DNA of 7,389 nt, from positions 1-7,389 of the forward strand of contig DASQSZ010000381.1 of NCBI GenBank assembly GCA_035642125.1, in the 5' to 3' direction. The notes below the pieces were generated by a model. It worked only from the letters and a program-made list of their open reading frames with translations, made no database searches and had not been told where the DNA came from. Each line of letters starts with the position of its first letter. Position 1 is the first letter of the stretch. A program made the translations under genes and the position numbers. Of this stretch, positions 1 to 5,208 are shown one piece after another. The stretch is from CALAED01 sp937891035. Its GTDB lineage: Bacteria; Actinomycetota; Actinomycetes; Streptosporangiales; Streptosporangiaceae.

Positions 1-151
1 CATCGCCTGGGTCCCGCTGGACGAGGCGGTCGCCAAGGTGCTGTCCGGCGACATCCACAACCCCACGGCGGCGATGGGCATCCTGGCCGCCCACGCCGCC
101 CGCGCCAACGGATTTCGCGGCCTTCGCGCCCCCGATGCCCCCGAGGGCTAG
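1..151 (+). CDS. NUDIX hydrolase (ADP-ribose pyrophosphatase-like), C-terminal end, partial
   Basis: The window opens inside a + strand reading frame (codons begin at base 2) that ends at TAG 149-151. About 49 residues are visible, beginning IAWVPLDEAV. The Trp-hydrophobic-Pro-Leu-Asp-Glu-Ala pattern, followed by 'SGDIHNPTAAMGILAAHAA', resembles the C-terminal end of actinobacterial NUDIX hydrolases of the ADP-ribose pyrophosphatase type, which cleave ADP-ribose to AMP and ribose 5-phosphate. The NUDIX box itself lies upstream and is not visible, so the identification rests on this short tail and on position: in M. tuberculosis an ADP-ribose pyrophosphatase gene (Rv1700) directly precedes xerD (Rv1701). 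The stop is 41 bases before the xerD start with no clear terminator, so the two genes may be cotranscribed. Family moderately sure, exact substrate not shown. Confidence 0.62.
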   Translation, partial: IAWVPLDEAVAKVLSGDIHNPTAAMGILAAHAARANGFRGLRAPDAPEG

Positions 152-192
152 GTAGTAGGCGATCACGCCCCGCGGGCCGTGGCGGAGCGGGC

Positions 193-1230
193 ATGATGGT
201 CGGGGTCACCCCAGGCTGCGGCCGCGCCGCGCGAAGGGGATCCAGGGGACGGGGAGAGAAGGGTCTCGAGCTGAACCAGCCAGTGCTCCAGAGCGGCGTG
301 GCGGTGCCGCCCGCGCTGGAGTCCGCCGTGCGCTCCTACCTGGGGCACCTCGCCGTCGAGCGCGGGCTCGCCGCCAACACGCTGAGCTCCTACCGCCGCG
401 ACCTGCGCCGCTATATGGCCGCGCTGGCCGGGCGTGGCCGGACCACAATGGACCAGGTCGGCGAGGACGACGTGCGGTCCTTCCTGGCCGCGCTGCGCGA
501 AGGCGACGACGAACACCCGCCGCTGTCGGCCGGTTCGGCCGCCCGGGCGGTCGTGGCGGTGCGCGGGCTGCACCGCTTCGTGGTGCGCGAGGGCCTGGCC
601 GACGCCGACCCGGCCCGCGACGTGCGGCCGCCGACGCCGCCGCGCCGGCTGCCCAAGGCGATCACGATCGGCGAGGTGGAGCGGCTGCTGGCCTGCGCGG
701 GATCGGCCGACTCCGCGCGCGGGCTGCGCGACCGCGCCCTGCTCGAGCTGCTGTACGGGTGCGGCGCGCGCATCTCGGAGGCGGTCGGGCTCGACGTCGA
801 CGACCTCGACCGGGGCGACCCGTCCGGCGGCGTGGTGCGGCTGCACGGCAAGGGCGGCAAGGACCGGATCGTGCCGATGGGCCGGTACGCCAGGGACGCG
901 GTGGACGCCTACCTGGTCCGGGCCCGCCCGCAGCTGAACCGGGTCGGCACGCCCGCGTTGTTCCTCAACGCCAGGGGCGGGCGGCTGTCGCGGCAAAGCG
1001 CCTGGGCCACGCTGCGGGCCGCCGCCGAACGGGCCGGGCTCGCCGACGTCTCCCCGCACACCCTCCGGCACTCCTTCGCCACCCACCTGCTCGACGGGGG
1101 CGCCGACGTCCGCGTCGTCCAAGAACTGCTCGGCCACGCCTCTGTGACGACCACCCAGGTCTACACCCTCGTCACCGTCGACCGGCTGCGCGAGGTCTAC
1201 GCCGCCGCCCATCCCCGGGCGCTCGGCTGA
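193..1230 (+). CDS. xerD: Tyrosine recombinase XerD (site-specific chromosome dimer resolution)
   Basis: XerD with XerC cuts and rejoins DNA at the chromosomal dif site, resolving chromosome dimers at division. Numbering from ATG 193 (345 aa), an N-terminal SAM-like core-binding domain spans about residues 42-130 ('LAVERGLAANTLSSYRRDL'), and the catalytic domain about 150-340. The full tyrosine-recombinase set is present: Arg193 (ARISE), Lys220 (GKGGKDR), His289 and Arg292 (HTLRHSFATHLL), His315 (LLGHAS) and nucleophile Tyr324 (QVYT). Spacings Arg-His 96, His-Arg 3 and His-Tyr 9 equal those of E. coli XerD. The start is uncertain. ATG 193 has GGAG 5 bases upstream, but the first 26 codons use poorly adapted third positions and exceed the usual length of about 300-320. 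CTG 271, 7 bases after purine-rich 251-263, would give 319 aa; GTG 283 or 298 are further options. XerD rather than XerC is supported by the neighbourhood (parA-like, scpAB). Confidence 0.93.
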   Translation: MMVGVTPGCGRAARRGSRGRGEKGLELNQPVLQSGVAVPPALESAVRSYLGHLAVERGLAANTLSSYRRDLRRYMAALAGRGRTTMDQVGEDDVRSFLAALREGDDEHPPLSAGSAARAVVAVRGLHRFVVREGLADADPARDVRPPTPPRRLPKAITIGEVERLLACAGSADSARGLRDRALLELLYGCGARISEAVGLDVDDLDRGDPSGGVVRLHGKGGKDRIVPMGRYARDAVDAYLVRARPQLNRVGTPALFLNARGGRLSRQSAWATLRAAAERAGLADVSPHTLRHSFATHLLDGGADVRVVQELLGHASVTTTQVYTLVTVDRLREVYAAAHPRALG

Positions 1231-1262
1231 GCCCCCGCCGCCTCGGCTGATGCGAATGGACC

Positions 1263-1275
1263 AAACACGGTGTTT
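1263..1275. promoter_or_regulatory. 13-bp palindrome AAACAC-G-GTGTTT, candidate operator
   Basis: This is a perfect inverted repeat with 6-bp arms and a single central base, in an AT-richer island between xerD and the parA-like gene. It ends 4 bases before the proposed -35 element at 1280, where an activator or repressor could act. It does not match parS (TGTTTCACGTGAAACA) or the actinobacterial LexA box. The structure is directly visible; the operator role is inference. Confidence 0.4.
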
Positions 1276-1279
1276 CTCC

Positions 1280-1308
1280 TTGCTGTGCGGGTTGGCAGCA
1301 CCTAAAGT
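1280..1308 (+). promoter_or_regulatory. Candidate sigma-70-type promoter for the parA-like gene
   Basis: TTGCTG at 1280-1285 and TAAAGT at 1303-1308 are separated by exactly 17 bases, fitting a housekeeping promoter; the -10 also fits the actinobacterial TANNNT pattern. Transcription would start near 1315, giving a leader of about 78 bases before the TTG start at 1393. The -35 matches the consensus at only three of six positions, so this is a moderate prediction. It is the best promoter between xerD and the parA-like gene. Confidence 0.45.
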
Positions 1309-1374
1309 CCCCATCTTGACGGCATCAGGTCGGGGGTGGTGGCCCCACTCGGGGCCGGTAGGACACCGCCGGCC

Positions 1375-1381
1375 GGGGAGG
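1375..1381 (+). promoter_or_regulatory. Ribosome binding site deciding the parA-like start
   Basis: GGGGAGG lies 11 bases before TTG 1393. It favours that codon over the upstream in-frame GTG at 1336, whose following codons (cca, ggt, agg, aca, gtt, cga) are unlike the G/C-ending codons of the gene body. Confidence 0.5.
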
Positions 1382-1392
1382 TTCGAAAGCTG

Positions 1393-2340
1393 TTGACTGA
1401 CACCAGCACGCAGCAGAGAACAGCACAGCAGCAGGCGGGCGCGTCCGATCGGCTCAACGCCCGGATCGCGACCGACCCACGTGACGCGTCGCCGATGGGC
1501 CCGACGCAACGACCGATCCCGTCGTTCCCCGAGCCGGAGCCGCTGTCCGCGCACGGTCCCGCGCGCGTGGTCTCGGTGTGCAACCAAAAGGGCGGGGTCG
1601 GCAAGACCACGACGACGATCAATCTGGGGGCCGCGCTGGCCGAGCAGGGCCGCCGGGTGCTGCTCGTCGACTTCGACCCCCAAGGCGCCCTGTCGGTCGG
1701 GCTGGGCAAGGGCGACCCGCGCCAGCTCGAGCTGACGATCCACAACTTGTTGCTCGAGCGCAACGTGGACTTCGACGAGGTCGTGCTCAAGACCAATACC
1801 GAAGGCATGGACCTGCTGCCGAGCAACATCGATCTGTCCGGCGCCGAGGTCCAGCTCGTGCACGAGGTCGGCCGCGAGTACATCCTCGGCCAAGTGCTCA
1901 AGCCCGCGATACCGCACTACGACTACATCATGATCGACTGCCAGCCGTCGCTCGGGCTGCTCACGATCAACGCGCTCGCCGCCAGCCAAGGCGTGCTGGT
2001 GCCGCTTGAGTGCGAGTACTTCGCCATGCGCGGTGTGGCGCTGCTGATGGAGACCATCGACAAGGTGCAGGGCCGCATCAACCCCGGCCTGGAGATCGAC
2101 GGCTTCCTCGGCACCATGTACGACTCGCGCACGCTGCACACCCGCGAGGTCCTGAGCCGCATCGTGGAGGCCTTCGGCGACAAGGTCTTCCACACGGTGA
2201 TCAACCGCACCGTTCGTTTCCCCGACGCCACCGTCGTGGGCGAACCGATCACGACGTTCGACCCGACGTCGATGGGCGCCAACGCCTACCGCGAGCTGGC
2301 CAAGGAGGTCCTGTGGCGTTGGGGCGCGGCCGGGGCCTGA
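1393..2340 (+). CDS. ParA-family ATPase (Soj/MinD-like), orphan type next to scpAB
   Basis: This is a deviant-Walker-A ATPase of the ParA/Soj group, which dimerises on ATP, binds DNA non-specifically and positions partner complexes. Numbering from TTG 1393 (315 aa): residues 1-56 form a polar, Pro-rich, probably disordered extension containing PIPSFPEPEPL (41-51). The deviant Walker A is 66-72 (KGGVGKT, signature Lys66 and P-loop Lys71). The A' motif LLVDFDPQGA has Asp93 and Asp95, and Walker B ends at Asp182 (YIMIDCQPSLG). The C-terminal part (RTVRFPDATVVGEPIT) is typical of the family. No parB follows. Instead scpA is next, as in the M. tuberculosis Rv1708-Rv1709-Rv1710 order, so this is probably not the oriC ParA of the parAB pair but its paralogue linked to SMC condensin. 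GTG 1336 would give 334 aa; TTG 1393 is preferred for its ribosome binding site and codon usage. Partner and exact role are unknown. Confidence 0.9.
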   Translation: MTDTSTQQRTAQQQAGASDRLNARIATDPRDASPMGPTQRPIPSFPEPEPLSAHGPARVVSVCNQKGGVGKTTTTINLGAALAEQGRRVLLVDFDPQGALSVGLGKGDPRQLELTIHNLLLERNVDFDEVVLKTNTEGMDLLPSNIDLSGAEVQLVHEVGREYILGQVLKPAIPHYDYIMIDCQPSLGLLTINALAASQGVLVPLECEYFAMRGVALLMETIDKVQGRINPGLEIDGFLGTMYDSRTLHTREVLSRIVEAFGDKVFHTVINRTVRFPDATVVGEPITTFDPTSMGANAYRELAKEVLWRWGAAGA

Positions 2341-2376
2341 CCCGCCGCCTCCGGCACTGAGCCGAGCCCGTGCGTA

Positions 2377-2400
2377 CTCCTAGTCGTCCTCCTAGCCGTC
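2377..2400. repeat. Two-copy 12-bp tandem repeat upstream of scpA
   Basis: CTCCTAGTCGTC (2377-2388) is followed directly by CTCCTAGCCGTC (2389-2400), differing at one base. Each copy carries CTAG, a tetranucleotide usually scarce in bacterial genomes. It sits 24 bases before the proposed scpA -10 box, where the -35 region begins or just upstream of it. Confidence 0.75.
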
Positions 2401-2424
2401 GGCGCGTGCGCGGGTGACCTCCAC

Positions 2425-2430
2425 TACCGT
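2425..2430 (+). promoter_or_regulatory. Leaderless-type -10 box TACCGT for scpA
   Basis: TACCGT fits TANNNT and is followed by 7 bases (GGATGAG) and then GTG 2438. Transcription would therefore begin at or next to the start codon. No convincing -35 is seen at the expected distance, and no Shine-Dalgarno precedes any of the candidate GTG starts, which agrees with a leaderless mRNA. Inference from spacing only. Confidence 0.4.
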
Positions 2431-2437
2431 GGATGAG

Positions 2438-3400
2438 GTGAGCAAACCTGCCGCGGGCGCGAAGGGGGACCGCGATCCCAGACGGGTCGGCGCGCCGCCG
2501 GGCGACGCCGACAAACCCCGTGGCTTCCAGGTGCACCTCGATAACTTCGAGGGCCCGTTCGATCTGTTGCTCGCGCTCATCGCCAAGCACAAGCTCGACA
2601 TCACCGAGGTGTCGCTGCACAAGATCACCGACGAGTTCATCGCCTACACCCGCTCCCATGGCAGCGAATGGGACCTCGACCAGGCCAGCCACTTCCTGCT
2701 GGTCGCCGCCACCCTGCTCGACCTCAAGGCGGCGCGGCTGCTGCCGGCCGGCGAGGTCGACGACGAAGAGGACCTGGCGCTGCTCGAGGCCCGTGACCTG
2801 CTCTTCGCCCGGCTCCTCCAGTACCGGGCCTACAAGCAGGTCGCGCGGGTCTTTTCCGGCCGGATGGCCGAAGAGGCGCGCCGCTTCCCGCGCACCGTGC
2901 CGATGGAGCCGCGGTTCGCCGACCTGCTGCCCGAGGTGCTCCTCGGGCTCGGCCCCGCCGAGTTCGCCCGGCTGGCGGCCAAGGCGCTGACCCCCAAGGC
3001 GCCGCCGACCGTGTCGATCGAGCACATCTACCAGCCGAAGGCGAGCGTCCGCGAGCAGGCGATCATCCTGGTGGGCCGGCTGCGCCGGGTGCGCCGCGCC
3101 ACCTTCCGCGCCCTCACCCGGGACTGCGACGGGTTGTACGAGATCGTCGCCCGGTTCCTGGCCCTCCTGGAGCTCTACCGCGAGCAGGCGGTCTCGTTCG
3201 AGCAGATCGAGCCGCTCGGCGAGCTGCACATCACCTGGACGGGCAGCGATGAGGGCGACATCGAGGTCGGTGACGACTACGAAGGCGCGCCGGAGCGAAA
3301 AGCCGACGAGCGGCAGGACCAGCGGCAACAAGAGCGGCAAGACGAGATGCAACACGAGAGGCAAGAGGACGGCGAAAGTGACCGAGCGACCGGCCAGTGA
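2438..3400 (+). CDS. scpA: Segregation and condensation protein A (kleisin subunit of SMC condensin)
   Basis: ScpA bridges the two heads of the SMC dimer and, with ScpB, forms the condensin complex that compacts and individualises sister chromosomes on the nucleoid. Numbering from GTG 2438 (320 aa): residues 1-28 are a charged, Gly/Pro-rich extension; the kleisin N-terminal domain starts at FQVHLDNFEGPFDLLLALI (30-48) and continues KHKLDITEVSLHKITDEFI. A central ScpB-binding segment rich in Ala/Leu/Arg follows. The C-terminal winged helix spans about 190-268, ending LGELHITWTG. Residues 270-320 are a hydrophilic tail containing five tetrapeptide repeats (291-310), longer than the family core. 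The start is chosen because TACCGT lies 7 bases upstream; GTG 2414 and GTG 2429 are in frame and would add 8 or 3 residues. The 3' end overlaps scpB by 23 bases, so the two are cotranscribed and probably translationally coupled. Confidence 0.94.
   Translation: MSKPAAGAKGDRDPRRVGAPPGDADKPRGFQVHLDNFEGPFDLLLALIAKHKLDITEVSLHKITDEFIAYTRSHGSEWDLDQASHFLLVAATLLDLKAARLLPAGEVDDEEDLALLEARDLLFARLLQYRAYKQVARVFSGRMAEEARRFPRTVPMEPRFADLLPEVLLGLGPAEFARLAAKALTPKAPPTVSIEHIYQPKASVREQAIILVGRLRRVRRATFRALTRDCDGLYEIVARFLALLELYREQAVSFEQIEPLGELHITWTGSDEGDIEVGDDYEGAPERKADERQDQRQQERQDEMQHERQEDGESDRATGQ
3308..3367 (+). repeat. Five degenerate 12-bp units encoding (E/Q)(R/M)Q(x) repeats in the ScpA tail
   Basis: Consecutive units at 3308, 3320, 3332, 3344 and 3356 read GAGCGGCAGGAC, CAGCGGCAACAA, GAGCGGCAAGAC, GAGATGCAACAC and GAGAGGCAAGAG. 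They encode ERQD, QRQQ, ERQD, EMQH and ERQE (ScpA residues 291-310). CAA, ATG and AGG codons make the block more A-rich than the surrounding gene. The block ends 10 bases before the scpB start and supplies its purine-rich ribosome binding region (GAGG 3365-3368). Confidence 0.85.
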
Positions 3401-4043
3401 CGCGCCCGAGCCCGCGCCCGAGCAGGACCTGCCGAGCCTGCGGGCCGGCATCGAGGCGATCTTGCTCGTCGTCGACGAGCCGGTGCCCGAGGTGAGCCTG
3501 GCGCAGATCCTCGAACGGCCCCGCGACGAGATCGCCCACACCCTGCGCGAACTCGCGGCGGAATACACCGACCAGGGCCGGGGGTTCGAACTCAGGGAGA
3601 TCGCCGGCGGCTGGCGCTACTACACACGCGACACCTGTGCGCCGGTGGTGGAGCGGTTCGTGACCGAAGGCCAGCAGACCCGGCTGACCCAGGCCGCTTT
3701 GGAGACACTCGCCGTTGTGGCCTACCGTCAACCGGTGAGCCGGGCCCGGGTGTCGGCGATCCGCGGGGTGAACAGCGACGGGGTCATCCGGACCCTCACC
3801 TTGCGCGGCCTGATCGAAGATGCGGGCCAGGACCCGGAGACGCAGGCGCATCTCTACCGGACGACCAGGTACTTTTTGGAGCGACTCGGGTTGCGTAGCC
3901 TCGAGGAGCTACCGGAGCTGGCTCCGTTCCTGCCCGACGATCTCGAAGGCCTCGACGAGGGGCCGCACGGGGCGAACGGCCGGGCCAGGCCGGCCGGCCA
4001 AAGACCAGCGAGCGAAGAGAGCACAGCGAGTGACAGTGACTGA
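3378..4043 (+). CDS. scpB: Segregation and condensation protein B (SMC-kleisin accessory, tandem winged helix)
   Basis: ScpB dimers bind the middle of ScpA and regulate the SMC-ScpAB complex in chromosome condensation. Numbering from GTG 3378 (221 aa): an acidic/Pro-rich start (PASDAPEPAPEQDL); first winged helix about 20-85, including 'LRAGIEAILLVVDEPVPEV'; second winged helix about 90-165 with the family signature LTQAALETLAVVAYRQPV (103-120) and RGVNSDGV (129-136); then the typical FLERLGLRSLEELPEL and a disordered acidic end. The start is chosen because purine-rich 3364-3370 lies 7 bases upstream and the family core follows soon after. The same frame stays open upstream to ATG 3249, which would add 43 very basic residues encoded inside scpA. 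It overlaps scpA by 23 bases and the next gene by 14, a tight operon. Confidence 0.94.
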   Translation: MTERPASDAPEPAPEQDLPSLRAGIEAILLVVDEPVPEVSLAQILERPRDEIAHTLRELAAEYTDQGRGFELREIAGGWRYYTRDTCAPVVERFVTEGQQTRLTQAALETLAVVAYRQPVSRARVSAIRGVNSDGVIRTLTLRGLIEDAGQDPETQAHLYRTTRYFLERLGLRSLEELPELAPFLPDDLEGLDEGPHGANGRARPAGQRPASEESTASDSD

Positions 4044-4770
4044 GAACGAAGGCGTACGGCTGCAGAAGGTGCTCGCCGAGGCGGGCATCGGGAGCCGCCG
4101 TCACTGCGAGGAGCTCATCGCGGCCGGCCGCGTGACGGTCGACGGCGAGACGATCGGCTGGTTCGGCACCCGGGTGGATCCGGAAAAGGCGGTCATCCAC
4201 GTCGACGGCAAGCGCGTCCAGACCCGCTCCGACATGCGGTACTACGCGGTCAACAAGCCGCGCGGCGTGGTTAGCACCATGTCCGACCCCGAGGGTCGCA
4301 GGTCGCTGGCCGACTACGTCGGCGACGTGCCGGAGCGGCTTTTCCACGTAGGCCGGCTCGACACCGAGACCGAGGGCCTCATCCTGCTCACCAACGATGG
4401 GGAGCTGTCCCACCGGCTGACCCATCCCAAGTACGGGGTGTCCAAGACCTACCTCGCGGACGTCTCGGGGCCGATTCCGCGCGACCTCGGCCGGCGACTG
4501 CGCGCGGGGGTGCGACTCGACGACGGGTGGACCAAGGCGGACGAGTTCCGCGTCGTCCAGCAGCTCGGCAAGCGCGCGCTGGTCGAGGTGACGTTGCATG
4601 AGGGCCGCAAGCACATCGTGCGGCGGCTGCTCGCCGAGGCCGGGCATCCGGTCCGTCAGTTGGCCCGCACCGAGTTCGGCCCGATCAAGCTCGCCCAGCT
4701 CCGGCCGGGCACGATCCGGGCGCTGACCCAACGGGAGATCGGCGAGCTGTACGCGGCGGTCGGGCTGTAG
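4030..4770 (+). CDS. rluB: rRNA pseudouridine synthase, RsuA/RluB/RluE/RluF family
   Basis: Isomerises specific uridines to pseudouridine in ribosomal RNA. Numbering from GTG 4030 (246 aa): an S4 RNA-binding domain at about 9-60 (VRLQKVLAEAGIGSRRHCEE, then LIAAGRVTVDGE), then the catalytic domain with NKPRGVVST (75-83), the catalytic Asp111 in VGRLDTETEGL, and the C-terminal EGRKHIVRRLLAEAGHPV (from 191) followed by FGPIKL. All family motifs are intact and the length is normal. Start GTG 4030 has the purine run GAAGAGAG (4014-4021) 8 bases upstream; GTG 4036 is a less well spaced alternative. It overlaps the scpB stop by 14 bases. RluB (23S U2605 in E. coli) is the best guess by analogy with annotation of the corresponding actinobacterial gene, but sequence alone does not separate RluB from RsuA-type specificity, so the symbol is tentative. 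Confidence 0.88.
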   Translation: MTVTENEGVRLQKVLAEAGIGSRRHCEELIAAGRVTVDGETIGWFGTRVDPEKAVIHVDGKRVQTRSDMRYYAVNKPRGVVSTMSDPEGRRSLADYVGDVPERLFHVGRLDTETEGLILLTNDGELSHRLTHPKYGVSKTYLADVSGPIPRDLGRRLRAGVRLDDGWTKADEFRVVQQLGKRALVEVTLHEGRKHIVRRLLAEAGHPVRQLARTEFGPIKLAQLRPGTIRALTQREIGELYAAVGL

Positions 4771-4779
4771 CGCGACGGT

Positions 4780-4786
4780 AGGAGGA
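4780..4786 (+). promoter_or_regulatory. Near-perfect Shine-Dalgarno of aroH
   Basis: AGGAGGA is followed by 6 bases and GTG 4793. It is the strongest ribosome binding site in the window, in a gap of only 22 bases after the pseudouridine synthase gene. It fixes the aroH start and suggests aroH is translated independently of, but transcribed with, the upstream genes. Confidence 0.85.
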
Positions 4787-4792
4787 AATCAC

Positions 4793-5155
4793 GTGGCCGT
4801 GCGAGCGATCCGGGGCGCGACCCAGGCCGGAGTCAACTCCAAAGAAGAGATCCTCGAAGCGACGACCGAGCTGGTCACCGAGGTGATGACGCGCAACGAG
4901 CTGACGACTGACCATGTGATCAGCGTCCTGTTCACGGCCACGCCCGATCTGACCGCGGAGTTCCCCGCGCTGGCGGCCCGCAAGCTCGGCTTTCATGAGG
5001 TGCCGCTGCTGTGCGCGAGCGAGATCAACGTGCCGCACGCGCTGCCCCGCGTGATCCGGCTCCTCGCGCACGTCGAGACAGCCAAGCCGCGCTCGGCGAT
5101 TCAGCACGTCTACCTGCGCGGCGCCACCGTCCTGCGCCTCGACATCGCCCAGTAG
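4793..5155 (+). CDS. aroH: Chorismate mutase, monofunctional AroH type
   Basis: Converts chorismate to prephenate, the branch-point reaction toward tyrosine and phenylalanine, in the cytosol. The 120-residue protein has the length and pattern of the trimeric AroH fold of Bacillus subtilis rather than the helical AroQ fold. Residues matching the known B. subtilis active site are visible: Arg7 (IRGAT), Phe57, Arg63, Cys74, Glu77 (CASEINVP), Arg89 and Tyr107 (HVYL), with the expected one-residue shift after position 66 relative to B. subtilis Cys75, Glu78, Arg90 and Tyr108. The motif SATPDL appears as TATPDL (48-53). GTG 4793 is fixed by the strong ribosome binding site and by Arg7 falling at the expected position. 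tyrA follows after 53 bases, indicating that its prephenate mainly feeds tyrosine synthesis. Confidence 0.95.
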   Translation: MAVRAIRGATQAGVNSKEEILEATTELVTEVMTRNELTTDHVISVLFTATPDLTAEFPALAARKLGFHEVPLLCASEINVPHALPRVIRLLAHVETAKPRSAIQHVYLRGATVLRLDIAQ

Positions 5156-5193
5156 CCGCCCCCAGAGGGGCCACGGGCGGCCACTCGGCCGCC
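5155..5193 (+). promoter_or_regulatory. Two mutually exclusive GC hairpins between aroH and tyrA
   Basis: GCCGCCC (5155-5161) can pair with GGGCGGC (5175-5181), with CCCC-AGA-GGGG (5160-5170) as a small alternative inner stem. Alternatively GGCGGCC (5176-5182) pairs with GGCCGCC (5187-5193) across the loop ACTC. The central segment is shared, so only one stem can form. No T-run follows. It could be a U-less terminator for aroH or a conformational switch; in GC-rich DNA chance pairing is also possible. Confidence 0.4.
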
Positions 5194-5195
5194 GA

Positions 5196-5201
5196 TAGGG
5201 T
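5196..5201 (+). promoter_or_regulatory. Leaderless-type -10 box TAGGGT for tyrA
   Basis: TAGGGT fits TANNNT and is separated by 7 bases (GACCTGT) from GTG 5209, so transcription would begin at the tyrA start codon. No Shine-Dalgarno is present before GTG 5209, in line with a leaderless mRNA. No good -35 is seen. Inference from spacing. Confidence 0.5.
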
Positions 5202-5208
5202 GACCTGT

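Larger units (their letters stand above)
2341..2437. other. Intergenic region between parA-like gene and scpA
   Basis: 97 bases without a clear gene. It holds a weak bulged hairpin at 2349-2366 (CTC/GAG and GGC/GCC arms, bulged C2352, loop ACTGA) with no T-run, so it is a poor terminator candidate. It also holds the 12-bp tandem repeat at 2377-2400 and the TACCGT box at 2425. If the alternative start GTG 2414 is used, its last 24 bases would be coding. Confidence 0.5.

Noticed and set aside
1222..1250. Direct 9-bp repeat CTCGGCTGA at 1222-1230 and 1242-1250
   Set aside because: The first copy is the end of xerD with its stop codon; short and without symmetry, so chance is the simplest explanation.
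1263..1282. parS-like site near the ParA-type gene
   Set aside because: The palindrome shares TGTTTC with parS but lacks the central CACGTG and the second half-site; no true parS was seen by eye in the window.
163..2193. 676-codon open frame on the minus strand across xerD and the parA-like gene
   Set aside because: It is antisense to two clearly conserved genes with complete catalytic motifs; the encoded protein is Arg/Val/Gly-rich low-complexity sequence typical of mirror frames in GC-rich DNA.
2249..3568. 439-codon minus-strand frame opposite scpA and scpB
   Set aside because: Mirror frame of scpA/scpB; the protein shows no recognisable domain and the + strand carries the conserved kleisin motifs.
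3820..4029. Upstream extension of the pseudouridine synthase frame into scpB
   Set aside because: The extension is low-complexity Arg/Ser sequence; the S4 domain begins about 9 residues after GTG 4030, which has a well-spaced purine run.
3796..4731. 311-codon minus-strand frame opposite the pseudouridine synthase
   Set aside because: Antisense shadow; the + strand has intact S4 and catalytic Asp motifs, and no ribosome binding site or family similarity is seen on the minus strand.
5011..5208. Upstream extension of the tyrA frame into aroH
   Set aside because: The extra 66 codons are Arg/Ala/Pro-rich, out of phase with the conserved aroH reading frame, and the Rossmann motif starts 15 residues after GTG 5209 as expected.
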